Shown here piece by piece: positions 13,199 to 23,739 of a stretch of DNA of 64,000 nt; the stretch's first letter is position 1, and the number at the start of each line of letters is the position of its first letter. The stretch is from Owenia fusiformis (Eukaryota; Annelida; Polychaeta; Sabellida; Oweniidae): the NCBI GenBank assembly GCA_903813345.2, contig CAIIXF020000009.1, positions 12,084,030 to 12,148,029 of the forward strand, read 5' to 3'. Both the position numbers and the translations under genes were made by a program. The notes beneath the pieces are model-generated. The model worked only from the letters and a program-made list of their open reading frames with translations, did no database searches and was not told the origin of the DNA.

Positions 13199-13310
13199 CA
13201 GCTCTAGGCATAACGAAACCCATCTGGCCCAGTTATCTACTCCTGAAGTCATAGATCTACGACGTCAGGAGTAGATAATTGGGCCAGACGAGTTTGGTTA
13301 CTCTAGCCAT
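13199..13310. repeat. Long stem-loop (arms about 49 bp)
   Basis: Two nearly complementary arms flank a 10-nt loop (ATAGATCTAC, 13251-13260). The inner arms TCTGGCCCAGTTATCTACTC and GAGTAGATAATTGGGCCAGA pair almost perfectly, and weaker pairing extends outward to about 13200 and 13310. It sits about 35 bp upstream of the first visible kinase exon. A MITE remnant or a small hairpin RNA precursor are both possible. Confidence 0.7.
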
Positions 13311-13345
13311 AGTCATTTTCATTACCTCTATGTTTTATATTGTAG

Positions 13346-13441
<96 letters not shown>

Positions 13442-13803
13442 TAAATCATATAGCTCAGTTTAAACTATGGCCCTCTGTACTAAGTTTGGTTTAATCAGTT
13501 CCTCATTTCATTGAAAAAATCTATTACTGATCATAAATCCACTTTGAAAGCAAATTACTGCGAACTCTATTATTTTTAACCCACTGAGAAGTCTTGCATA
13601 CTTTTACACACACAGACCAACATTTTGTTATGCTAATCCTAGTCTAGATTATTTTTACCTCATCCTTTTATGTCTCCACTTAGAAATAGTGACATTGTCT
13701 ACACTCATCATTTTTTTAGACTAGAGCTGTGCATTTGTAACAGATCATTACATGGGGTGGTGACATTTTGTCTTGTTAATGAGATGTTCTTGTTCTTTTC
13801 TAG

Positions 13804-14208
<405 letters not shown>

Positions 14209-14674
14209 TAATAGTGATCTCCATTGAAATAAATGATTAATGCACCCATTTGAGCTTTTTAGAATCAACCAGCTACTAATTTATGAGCACCAAAATGAGG
14301 ATTTTGAAAATTTTGTTGGAATATTGCGATCAGTTTCTTTTAGTATTTTTAATGATGGAATCCAAAATGTCACATTTACTGTTGACAACACAGGAGTATA
14401 TTACAAATAAGTTTGTTTATTTTACTTTTTGTCAAAAAAACATTAAATAATTTCTGTTATTATTTCAAAATTATTATAATCTCATTTCAAACTATGAAAG
14501 AACACAGTACATGATCAGTGTTGTACAAGTTACATTATAACCCAAAATGATAATAATAGATAACTAGACTACTTGGGGTCCCTGTACACGTAGAATATAT
14601 TAATGGATTCATCAAAAGATATCAACTTTTATAAAACTTTTTCAGGAATTGACTTTTATTCATCTTCATTTTAG

Positions 14675-14842
14675 AGTGGTCGCTATGATCTTCCAAGTTG
14701 GCTGTCCAAGGAGAGTATACAGATTTTGGATGCACTTCTTCAAGTCGATCCAAAACGACGAATCACAGTCCAGCAGCTGCTGACACACCCCTGGTTACTG
14801 AAACAGGAGAACATTCCCGTAGATTATAGCTCAAAATATAAG
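14675..14842 (+). CDS. MELK: MELK exon: end of kinase domain
   Basis: 56 codons, phase 0. Encodes SGRYDLPSWLSKESIQILDA, then LLQVDPKRRITVQQLLTHPW and on to DYSSKYK. DPKRRIT...HPW is kinase subdomain XI, closing the catalytic domain. Acceptor TTTTAG, donor GTAAAC. Confidence 0.95.
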
Positions 14843-14930
14843 GTAAACAGGAGAGATTGCAGCTCATAATATAAGGTCAAAAGGAGAACATTCTTGAATT
14901 TTTAGCTCAGAGTGTAGGATAAGAGGCTCA
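14812..14930 (+). repeat. Decayed tandem copies of a MELK donor junction
   Basis: The exon end plus donor (GATTATAGCTCAAAATATAA then GGTAAACAGGAGA) is followed by a copy reading GATTGCAGCTCATAATATAA then GGTCAAAAGGAGA, and by a third, weaker copy around 14896-14930. The donor is GTCAAA in copy 2 and GATAAG-like in copy 3, so both have decayed. Confidence 0.65.
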
Positions 14931-15159
14931 GAAAGATGTCAAACGGTGATAAGTAAAAAAATAGAGAAAAGCAGAATGTTTTTTCCCAAACTTGATTTCT
15001 TTTTGAACAATGTTTCACTCCTAGGACTGGTGTTGGAGAAAGTAATTCAAAACACAATATACAATTGTAGACCTCTCTTGAGGTCAACTGGCAAAATTGT
15101 ATACTGACCTTGTAAACCTTGAATTGAGTATTTCATTTGAGGTACTAACAATGTATTTT

Positions 15160-15475
15160 GTACCCTTTGCATTTGTTTGACTTCACTTCTTAAAAGAATG
15201 CTTGTCTTCACTCTCAATTTACAATAAAACTCTGATCTCACCGAGAAATACAGACGAATTTCTATATGGCAATTTTCTCTGACATCACCGCATAGTTAAT
15301 GATCATGTGTTCCTTCCACTTCGCTGATTGGTTGAGAAAGGGTAAGGGTGGTAGATTTGAAATAATTTATTACCTGGGCTGTCACAGGCACTAATCTTTG
15401 GGGCAGGGCAGCTAAACTGTAATATAGTCTATACTAAGCAGAGGGTAGTTTATAACTAGACCCTGCACACAGTGT
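15160..15475 (+). repeat. Dispersed repeat, copy 2 (CpG-depleted)
   Basis: Diverged copy of the block at 3530-3905, in the same orientation. Most CpG sites of copy 1 appear here as TG or CA, for example CTGACATCACCG against CTGACGTCATCC and CCCTGCACACAG against CTCTGCGCGCAG. It ends about 46 bp before a MELK acceptor, so it occupies most of that intron's 3' part without disturbing splicing. Confidence 0.7.
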
Positions 15476-15521
15476 ATGTATTTTGTGAGATATCTTACTA
15501 AATTGTGTTTCCTTTTTGCAG

Positions 15522-15611
15522 ACATTTGAACACCTTGATGAGGACTGTGTCACTGAACTCGCTGTCCATTATGGTCAGACCAAGAAAGAAATGAAAGAAC
15601 AGCTATCAGAG
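15522..15611 (+). CDS. MELK: MELK exon: UBA-like region, part 1
   Basis: 30 codons, phase 0. Encodes TFEHLDEDCVTELAVHYGQT then KKEMKEQLSE. LDxDCVTEL is characteristic of the autoinhibitory UBA-like segment that follows the kinase domain in MELK. Acceptor TTTTTGCAG, donor GTTAGT. Confidence 0.95.
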
Positions 15612-15958
15612 GTTAGTTGATTTCATTTGAGAATTTCTTCAAATTGTTCTAACAAAGGCTTTCTTAACAGGCAAAAGTAATGAAATGACAGAAAAAGTTG
15701 AAAAAGTGAAATTGTAATCGTTTGAATTATATAGAAATAAATAGCAATAACCTAAAAAAAAAAAATTCCAAAATAGGCAAAACAGTGACAAAATTCCAAA
15801 ATAGGCAATGTTAATTGCTGTTGTTAAAAAGCCTTCAGTACATATAAAATTTTACTGTTTTGACATTGGAGTAATACTGACTATAAATGATTTTTTTAAA
15901 CCTTTGACACCCTTATAAAAAAGAGATTATTTCAATAATTTTTTTGTTAATATTCCAG

Positions 15959-16069
15959 TGGAAGTATAACTACCTTACTGCCACCTATCTGCTGCTATTG
16001 AACAAAAAAACTTGCAATAAACCCATCAGACTTCTACAACAGAAGAAAACACTCAAAGAAAACAATAAG
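15959..16069 (+). CDS. MELK: MELK exon: UBA-like region, part 2
   Basis: 37 codons, phase 0. Encodes WKYNYLTATYLLLLNKKTCN then KPIRLLQQKKTLKENNK. The LTATYLLLL core is diagnostic of MELK. The donor used here is assumed to be the first AATAAG|GTATGT at 16069. It is repeated downstream, so the exact exon end may vary. Confidence 0.9.
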
Positions 16070-16215
16070 GTATGTATCATGTACTCAAAGAAAACAATAA
16101 GGTATGTACTCAAAGAAAACAATAAGGTATGTACTCAAAGAAACAATAAGGTATGTACAAAGAAAACAATCAGGCATGTACCGGTACTATACACTAAAGA
16201 AAACAAGGTATATAT
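16048..16215 (+). repeat. Tandem repeat of a MELK splice donor (about 6 units)
   Basis: The exon end plus donor, ACTCAAAGAAAACAATAAG|GTATGT (two parts of 19 and 6 nt), is repeated in units of about 24-32 bp. Six donor-like sites follow one another: four GTATGT, one GCATGT and one GTATAT. The frame after the first donor stays open to 16249, so use of later donors would lengthen the protein instead of stopping it at once. Confidence 0.9.
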
Positions 16216-16402
16216 TAGGGGTACCGCTCACCAGTATGTAAACACTTAAAGCCATGCTCTGTTTTCCAAAGATTGAAAGTGAAGATATTTTTCTGGTATA
16301 TCGAATTTCATGGTCATGGTAATATCAGAAGATGATTAGGTTCAATGTATCAAATCCTATGCCATGGACATTGAGGCTAAAAACTGGAGATTCTTGGGCT
16401 TT

Positions 16403-17040
16403 AACTGCCCTAATGCCCATCTATTTTCCTCACACTAAATAGACTTCTCCAATGTTCTCCAATGTTCAACACAGTTAAGGTAAACAAATCGAAGACCTGC
16501 GCTACAACCTCAAGATGGTTCCAACTGCCCTAATGCCCATCTAGTTTCCTCACACTAAATAGACTTCTCCAATGTTCTCCAATGTTCAACACAGTTAAGG
16601 TAAACAAATCGAAGACCTGCGCTACAACCTCAAGATGGTTCCAACTGCCCTAATGGCCATCTATTTTCCTCACACTAAATAGACTTCTCCAATGTTCTCC
16701 AATGTTCAACACAGTTAAGGTAAACAAATCGAAGACCTGCGCTACAACCTCAAGATGGTTCCAACTGCCCTAATGGCCATCTATTTTCCTCACACTAAAT
16801 AGACTTCTCCAATGTTCTCCAATGTTCAACACAGTTAAGGTAAACAAATCGAAGACCTGCGCTACAACCTCAAGATGGTTCCAACTGCCCTAATGGCCAT
16901 CTATTTTCCTCACACTAAATAGACTTCTCCAATGTTCTCCAATGTTCAACACAGATAAGGTAAACAAATCGAAGACCTGCGCTACAACCTCAAGATGGTT
17001 CCAACTGCCCTATTGCCATCTATTTTCCTCACACAAAATA
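16403..17040 (+). repeat. 120-bp minisatellite containing a piece of a MELK exon
   Basis: Five full units of 120 bp start at 16403, 16523, 16643, 16763 and 16883, nearly identical, plus a partial sixth at 17003 that runs into the real intron end and exon. Each unit carries CCAATGTTCAACACAGTTAA followed by GGTAAACAAATCG, which matches coding sequence inside the next exon (about 17106-17138), and the same upstream intron stretch (TCTATTTTCCTCACAC) but lacks the 65 bp with the true acceptor. The unit is therefore a deleted intron-plus-exon copy. Confidence 0.95.
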
Positions 17041-17063
17041 CATGCCTTTTTGATTCATTCCAG

Positions 17064-17307
17064 AACAAGGCACTGAACCAGAGTAATAGTGACCCATTCG
17101 CCTCGCCAATGTTCAACACAGTTAAGGTAAACAGATCGGTGAGGAGACGACTCGAGACAGACAGTAGCGATAATGAGGGGAAAGAAAATTTCATTGTGCC
17201 TCAGACTCCGAGGACCCCCAAGCCTAAGCGCACTAAGAGTCCATCTTCAACACAAAAGAGAAGAGTTCATAGGTCACCTACCACTCCTTTATCTAATATG
17301 TTAAACA
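17064..17307 (+). CDS. MELK: MELK exon: linker with TP motifs
   Basis: 244 nt, enters in phase 0, leaves after one base. Encodes NKALNQSNSDPFASPMFNTV onwards, including SSDNEGKENF and IVPQTPRTPKPKRTKSPSS. The basic, Ser/Thr-Pro-rich, low-complexity sequence fits the unstructured MELK linker, a likely phosphorylation target. Acceptor ATTCCAG, donor GTGAGT. An internal AAG|GTAAAC at 17126 resembles a donor and is the one copied in the upstream minisatellite. Confidence 0.92.
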
Positions 17308-17664
17308 GTGAGTATCTACTCTCATAATTGATTTTATCGGGAATATATAACCGTCATAATTTCATAACTAAGGACCCAAATTCTCATAATAAAGCTGAGC
17401 AATGCCAGCTAATAATTAAATAAATAAATAAATTTTTCAATTAAAACGTTGAAATGAAAAACACATGCCTTTGTCAGTTTTGCATATTTTAATATTCAAA
17501 CTCATTATAAGTTATCAATCATAAATCCTGTAGGAAGCCACCACATTACGGTTTTGTGTCTAATATCAAACTTTTGAATAATCTCCCGAAGTTTATGAAT
17601 TTATAAATTAAACTCCATTTACTAAATTGAAGAGTAGCTGAAACTAGCTGTATATTTATTTTAG

Positions 17665-17794
17665 CACCAAGCAAACAAAAGACAGATGATCATTTAATCA
17701 ATTCAACGTTGTCGCCATCACGCTCTATGGATTCCCAGCTGAATGCTATTGCAATGAACACTCCAACCAAAACCCCAGTCAGCGCCACAAACAA
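17665..17794 (+). CDS. MELK: MELK exon: linker
   Basis: 130 nt, phases 1 to 2. Encodes TPSKQKTDDHLINSTLSPSR then SMDSQLNAIAMNTPTKTPVS and ATN. TPSK matches the human linker motif. Acceptor TTTTAG, donor GTAAGC. Confidence 0.9.
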
Positions 17795-17840
17795 GTAAGC
17801 GAATTAAGAATATTGGACTGTACTCAGTCTAGGCATTTTT

Positions 17841-17995
17841 ATGTCACCACCACAACTTGTGACATATTGTTATAGTCTCTAAATATTTTTGTGTGGATGG
17901 TGATCAGTGGTTGGTGTTCAGCATTAGGCGTTTGGTGTTCTGTGGTTGGCATCTGTAACAAATGGCATGTGGTGACATTTTGCATGTTAATGCCT
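17841..17995 (+). repeat. Dispersed repeat with GTCACCACC / GGTGACAT, copy 1
   Basis: ATGTCACCACC, TGTGACATATTGTTAT, GGTTGGCATCTGTAACAAAT and GGTGACATTTTG occur in the same order at 34613-34770. The unit is about 150 bp, non-coding, in a MELK intron. Confidence 0.7.
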
Positions 17996-18398
17996 TGTAT
18001 ACCTTACCTTTAGACAATTCAGTTTCACATTGTTATATTAAGTTCTTGGGATTGTTTCAAAATATTGATGTTTGGGAAGAATGTAATTGATGACATTTGA
18101 AGACCAGAACCCGTGAATAGATTTAATCGAACAAGAACTTTTGAATAACAGTGCAACAATTTTAAACTGAAATTTTCTGTACTACCACCAGATCTAAAGA
18201 TGTATCTTTATTTGGATACTGGTTGCTTTTATTGTTGTATGCATGTAGAATAGAACATTTCCTCATTTTTTTCTTACATTTTTATTCTGTTTTCTTCTTT
18301 TTTTTTATTGCTGTTAGATTAGAAAAGAGATATTGCAATATCATAGGATTCTTGGCTAGTTTAGTTTCAATTGATAGTTCTTGTATAATTCATTTCAG

Positions 18399-18566
18399 GG
18401 AAACTTTAAATCCTCCCAGCAAGTTCTACTCTGAGACACCAGAGGTCTCTGACAGTGAGGCTTCAGAGCTAGAGATAGATTCAGGATCTGATTTTGTATC
18501 AGATGATGAAATTATTACACCCATTCGAAATGACATAAAATTTAATATCTGGCCTGAAAATGATAG
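18399..18566 (+). CDS. MELK: MELK exon: acidic linker
   Basis: 168 nt, phase 2 in and 2 out. Encodes ETLNPPSKFYSETPEVSDSE then ASELEIDSGSDFVSDDEIIT and PIRNDIKFNIWPEND. Rich in Asp, Glu and Ser. This part is poorly conserved in the family; it is assigned by phase continuity and splice sites (TTTCAG, GTATTG). Confidence 0.85.
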
Positions 18567-19332
18567 GTATTGGTTTCAGAGTACAAGCGCTTTGGCTAAG
18601 TTAACCTGTTCATAGTATTAACTTGTTCATATAGTGTTGCCTAATGTGGCTCAAGGGGTGCTTCGGATATGCGTTAATTGTTAAATGCTTACCTTTTGTT
18701 TATTTCTTTATAGGTTGTGGCTTTACCTAAATTACAGTAAAACTTGTTAAAGATTCTGAAAACACTCATTATTGTAATAACAGGGGCAAACAAGGTTTTG
18801 AAACATTGTTTTTTTGCAAAATAGTCTTACTGTAGCTTACACCAGCTAGTTTCTCCTAAAATCTTTTCTTTGGTAGATTATCATAGCTAGCTTTTCCTTG
18901 ATATATCACTTAATTTTACATTTGAGGAATAGTTGAACTGTACAGAATAATTGTATGGAATATTTAAAAATGTAATGATTACAAATGTACATAATTATCT
19001 AATGCAATGTTTTAACATAATTTTTCAGTACTTGCTTATTCCATGCACACGTAAGAATAAGGTTCACTTCGCAAATAAAAAACTATGTCAACCAATCATA
19101 CCTACATATTGTGCTACTAATCCTCCAACTCTTAAATGTATTGAAGTAATGGACAAACATAGAAACATCTGTCTACATTCAACACATATCTACAGTTAAA
19201 CCTGTACATCTAAATTGTGAGAACACCTTACCTTATATTTATAAGTTGTATTGTATTATAAATATTAAATCAATTGTGACGAGACCTTAATTTTCTCTAT
19301 TAATTAATAATTTATAAATTTTCTATCTCTAG

Positions 19333-19498
19333 GTGTTCTTCCATGGACGGTGGACTGGACAGGACCAGTGATCGAAGTAGCGGTTTTGACACCCCCAGTA
19401 AACGCAAGGGCTTTGGTAGTATTGAGAAGGGACTGAACAAAATGATCAACATGTTAACACCAAGAAAAAAGAATGCGGATGGGCCTAGGAAAGTCAAG
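19333..19498 (+). CDS. MELK: MELK exon: KRKGFGSIEKGL motif
   Basis: 166 nt, phase 2 in, 0 out. Encodes SSGFDTPSKRKGFGSIEKGL then NKMINMLTPRKKNADGPRKV K, matching human 'TPKRKGAKVFGSLERGLDKVITVL...DGPRRLK'. This conserved segment precedes the KA1 domain. Acceptor CTCTAG, donor GTATGT. Confidence 0.95.
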
Positions 19499-19541
19499 GT
19501 ATGTTCAGAGAAATGTCTAATTACAGAAGGGATCAATAATA

Positions 19542-20536
19542 TACAGGGTGTCTCAAAAAAATTTACCCAAAAGTATATCAAGAGCACAGATAAACCAATC
19601 AATATTTTCAGACATTTTTTGCATAGTCATGTTGCCAAAACTTGAAAGTTTTCTCCCCAATACACCATTTTTATTTCAGTCTTGTCTTCTTGATGCTTTA
19701 ACCCTTTACCTTTTACACCACATAATCGATGTAACCTCATATTTCGATGACAGCCTTTATCTTCACTGCTACATTGTTCATCATATTTGATAATAATTCC
19801 GGTGGAATGTTTTGGATTTCTCTTTGGATGTTGCCCTTAAGTTGTTCTAGGTCTTTTTGCTTGGAATGAGCATTAAAACACTCCCTCAAGTAGCCACAGA
19901 GAAAGATGTTCGAGGATGACTATGGCAGAACAAACACAGATAATCTGGTCAATTATCGGCAAATGATTCAGGAGTTACCTTCCAGAGTTATGCAGGCTAG
20001 CCTGGAGACCAAATGATATCCAAATGAAAACACAGTGGTCTCAAATTGATACACACAACTAAAGCTACTCTAGAATCCCAACCAATGCAGTTTCTTGATC
20101 CTCTGACCTCTTTGTATAAGGGGGCTATAAAACATTGTGGGGGCCTCCCTATTAACCATATTTAACGGCCCATACTTTTTTCTCTGAGGCTATTTGAAGG
20201 ACCATTTTTATGCTAAACCCAAGCTAAGAGACCTAGAACAACTTAAGACCAACATCCGAACAGAAATTAAAACATTCCACCAGAAATATCAAATGTGATG
20301 AACAATGTAGTAGTAAGGATGCAGACTGTCATCGAAATATGAGGTTACATTGAATATGTGGTGCAAAAGGTAACAGGTTAAAGTATTAAAAAGGCAAAAC
20401 TGAATTAAAAACTGTGTATATGGGAAAAAACTTTCATCTTTTATCTACAAGACCATGCAAAAAATATCTGAAAATATTGATTGGTTTGTCTATGGTGTTG
20501 ATATACTTTTGGGTACATTTTTTTGAGACACCCTAT
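19542..20536. mobile_element. Mariner-type element arranged as an inverted dimer
   Basis: The ends are ACAGGGTGTCTCAAAAAAAT and its inverted counterpart ending ATTTTTTTGAGACACCC. Inverted arms of about 330 bp face each other. The left arm, read on the minus strand, encodes DLEQLKGNIQREIQNIPPEL, the C-terminus of an IS630/Tc1/mariner DDE transposase. The right arm, on the plus strand, encodes FFL*GYLKDHFYAKPKLRDL then EQLKTNI, the same region with a stop. Two transposase 3' ends thus point outward in opposite directions. Both copies are broken. The element sits in a MELK intron. Confidence 0.85.
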
Positions 20537-20539
20537 ATA

Positions 20540-21860
20540 TGTACAAGTATGTCCGTAATTGATTGTGAGGTGGAGGGATTAAAGATCCATTATGTTTTGA
20601 TTATGCACCATTCAAAGGTTTGTGTAAGTTGTGGGGGTCGGAAATTATTAGAATTTTGACTCCTATTTGATCAGCCATTATTGTTCATAGCATGGGGAAA
20701 TTGACAATTTAGATTGCTTGCTACCAGGTAAGGGGATAGGATAGCCCAATTTCTGTCAAAAATCCACCCCTTCCTGTGTTTTGAGACAACATTTAAATAT
20801 TGAATATGTCCATTTAATTCATACAATAACAATTCTTTCTTGCTTAGAATGAAAGATGGCGTGCATGCATAAATGTCTGAACTTGTCTGTAAAGATGGCA
20901 TATCATTTGCAAATAAATACGATATACCACTTATGTATTTCTAAAAACAAACAATGCATCATTCCTCAATAAAGATCCTCATTAAAGAATTTTAAATGGG
21001 TATTTTGCATTTTTATGACATCATGTTTTCATCAGAATTTCTGAAAATAGACAAAATAATGAATGGAAAAAGTTGCAAAATTCCTTAGAACAACATTACT
21101 TGTCATTTAACAAAAGAAAATTGCCTCTGCCCCCTCTTCAGTGTTCATCGAATCACTATTATGATGCCTACAAGGTAACAACAAAACATTTTGGGTTATC
21201 TTTGTGAACAATGTTTCGTGAAACCTAATGATCCATTGTACGTCATATAACTATATGAATGCATACAGCAGACAACTAGGCAAACAGTAGAATCACTGCC
21301 CACTTATTGCTAATTTCCCACTGGATTATATGCTTTGAAATCATATTCATCATCTTCCCTGCCTGAGTTTGAAATACAAATCTGGTCTTATTTTTATGCT
21401 CTAAAACTGAATAATATCCAGTGTTTTGAGATTATTTTCTGTTCTTTGCAATTTGTAGTTTCAAATGCACACTATGCCAACTTAAGAAATTGGGTTAGAT
21501 TGAAAATAGCACTTGCATATGATATTGACCACTAGAACATCATATTTTTGGGTATCGATTGGTTTCAATTTGTGTAGAAGTCTATTAAAATGAAAATGAC
21601 CATCTATGCTGCTTCATGTAATGGTATAACATACTAGCCATTTTTGAACCAATCAAATTGCAACTATCAATAAGTTCTACTTTATTGGGTTTTTTTCAGA
21701 TTTCAGTTGATTCACTCTTGTACATAATCTCTGGTCTTCCATTGTTATCTACTCCAAATTAAGGAAGGTTTGATGGGTAAACACGGGCACTTGGTGTGAA
21801 ACGTTTAATTTCAGAAGAATGATTTAAGAATATGTTTTGTTTTTAAAACATTATGCTTGA
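20540..21860. other. MELK intron without recognisable features
   Basis: AT-rich, with short open frames only. No repeat, RNA gene or exon was recognised between the mariner element and the acceptor repeats. Confidence 0.5.
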
Positions 21861-21863
21861 CTC

Positions 21864-22131
21864 TTTGTTTCTTTGTATTTCAGCTGATACAGACTTGTTT
21901 CTTTGTATTTCAGCTGATACAGACTTTTGTTTCTTTGTATTTCAGCTGATACAGACTTTTGTTTCGATGTATTTCAGCTGATACAGACTTGTTTCTATGT
22001 ATTTCATCTGATACAGACTCTTGTTTCTTTGTATTTCAGCTGATACAGACTTGTTTCTTTGTATTTCAGCTGATACCGACTTGTTTCTTTGTATATCAGC
22101 TGATACAGATTCTTATTTCTTTGTATTTCAG
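21864..22131 (+). repeat. Tandem repeat of a MELK splice acceptor (9 units)
   Basis: Units of 30-32 bp read TTGTTTCTTTGTATTTCAG then CTGATACAGAC. Each contains a pyrimidine tract and an AG acceptor; eight of nine end in CAG and unit 5 has CAT. The ninth is the junction of the KA1-side exon at 22132. The exon start CCAATGCAGAAT resembles the unit's CTGATACAGACT, so the repeat probably began as a copy of intron end plus exon start. Confidence 0.95.
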
Positions 22132-22235
22132 CCAATGCAGAATGTATCCAACACAACATACTATAATGCTGATGGGGTCATGGACAAATTGAAAGAAGCA
22201 ATCACAGACAAGAGGGTCCACTACAAACAAGTCGG
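22132..22235 (+). CDS. MELK: MELK exon: KA1 domain, part 1
   Basis: 104 nt, phase 0 in, 2 out. Encodes PMQNVSNTTYYNADGVMDKL then KEAITDKRVHYKQVG, aligning with human 'YNVTTTRLVNPDQLLNEIMSIL...VQKG'. Donor GTAGGT. The acceptor shown is the last of nine tandem acceptor-like units. Confidence 0.93.
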
Positions 22236-22722
22236 GTAGGTGGCACATTGTTATTTTTCATACATACGAGATAACCACTGAAAAAAGGCATAATCACTTT
22301 CAGTTTGTAACTCACCTTGAATAACATCAACTCTAAATCAGAGTACTCTTTCAGGCTTGTATGCTGCGGGACTATTATAATACATTCCATAAGAAATCCA
22401 TCCCTTCCCTAAAGGTTTTTGAATCATTTAGGGAAAGTCCCTTAGATACATATATTACCTCTTTTTATAAGGGCGCAGTGTTACCTTGATTTAAAGATAT
22501 GATGTACTTTTTTGCCAAAGCAAAATAACGCCTGAGGTTGGTCATTGAAAAGTGAAGGAAATATCAAGAAATTTCCATGTTAAAACATTGAAACGAGTAC
22601 AGAGAATCCTGTTAAGTTGAGCATCTCTGCTAAATGCCTCGCCAGTGGAACACTATTCCAAGGTACCAAAGGCATTCCACCTTCCAAGATTTAACTGCTT
22701 ACCTGCCCTTATATGGTTGCAG

Positions 22723-22900
22723 ATACACCCTCAGATGTAGCGTGATGGATGACTGGGGCAAAGTACACCTTGCATTCGATTTAGAAGTCTGCCAGCTCCC
22801 TAAGACTGAAGCTATGGGGGTGAGGAGGAAGCGCGTCAAGGGAGACACATGGCATTATAAACGCCTGTGTGAAGACATCTTAGTCTCTGCTAACATATAA
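22723..22900 (+). CDS. MELK: MELK terminal exon: KA1 domain and stop
   Basis: 178 nt with TAA at 22898-22900. Encodes YTLRCSVMDDWGKVHLAFDL then EVCQLPKTEAMGVRRKRVKG and DTWHYKRLCEDILVSANI. This is a strong match to the KA1 domain of MELK (membrane and autoinhibitory module). The exon begins after TTGCAG at 22722; the open frame upstream of that is intron. A possible AATAAA polyadenylation signal lies at 23382-23387. Confidence 0.97.
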
Positions 22901-22917
22901 AGTAAGTATATAAGCAT

Positions 22918-23123
22918 AGGGTGAGTCAAAAAATCAGAGAATTTTATACGTTGTTATAGTTTCTAATATTTTATGAAAAAAACATAATGTAAAGGACAAT
23001 ATTTGAAGAAGGCATGCATATAAAAGATTTTAAACCATAGCAATCAATATTAATATATTGTAAACTTAAAAAGAAAAATGTCAAATGAATACACACAAGT
23101 TCTCATTTTTGTTGTCCCACCCT
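22918..23123. mobile_element. Short mariner-like MITE
   Basis: Inverted ends AGGGTGAGTCAAAAAATCAG and TTTTTGTTGTCCCACCCT bound about 206 bp of AT-rich DNA, starting 18 bp after the MELK stop codon. If the MELK 3' UTR runs to the AATAAA at 23382, the element lies in the UTR. Confidence 0.6.
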
Positions 23124-23739
23124 GTAGATAAGTTTTCCCATGCATCAGTCATGCTTAACTCATGCATTGGCAATGCATCTACCATGCATTATCTATGTTC
23201 ATACATTGAGAAAAATGAAGTATTTTAAAATGTTCAGACCTGTGGTGTTTTTATTTTCATATTTGAATTGTTATTCAATCCCTCTATACTAAAATATATC
23301 ATATTATTCATATGTTTTATGGGGCTTCTATCATAACATATAAACATGAATGTTATACACACACATTATTATTCATTAAATAATAAAACAATATATACAT
23401 AGTTTTATAAATAATGATAGTTTGTAATTTATGCATGTTTACCTGGGGGTCATTAAACTTTGTAAAGTTATGAATTCATAAATCAATTGTTGTTACCATG
23501 GAAATAATGATGTCATAGTAAGAGAACAATGGACTTTACGAATTCGTAATTTTATGAAGTTTCTGTTAATGGCCCCCTGATTATTGTTTTTGCATTATTC
23601 CATGTTAGTATAAACTTATTTTTAAGTTATTATTTTTATATAATTATTCGTTTTTTTATTTATTTATTTATTGCTATCTTTGCAATTTTATATCACATAC
23701 CCTGTCAACAGAGTGCAGAATATAGCTTTTTATCCCATA

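Noticed and set aside
22634-22722. An ATG start upstream of the last MELK exon
   Set aside because: The frame from 22634 is intron read-through. The exon begins after the AG at 22722, where similarity to the KA1 domain and phase agreement start.
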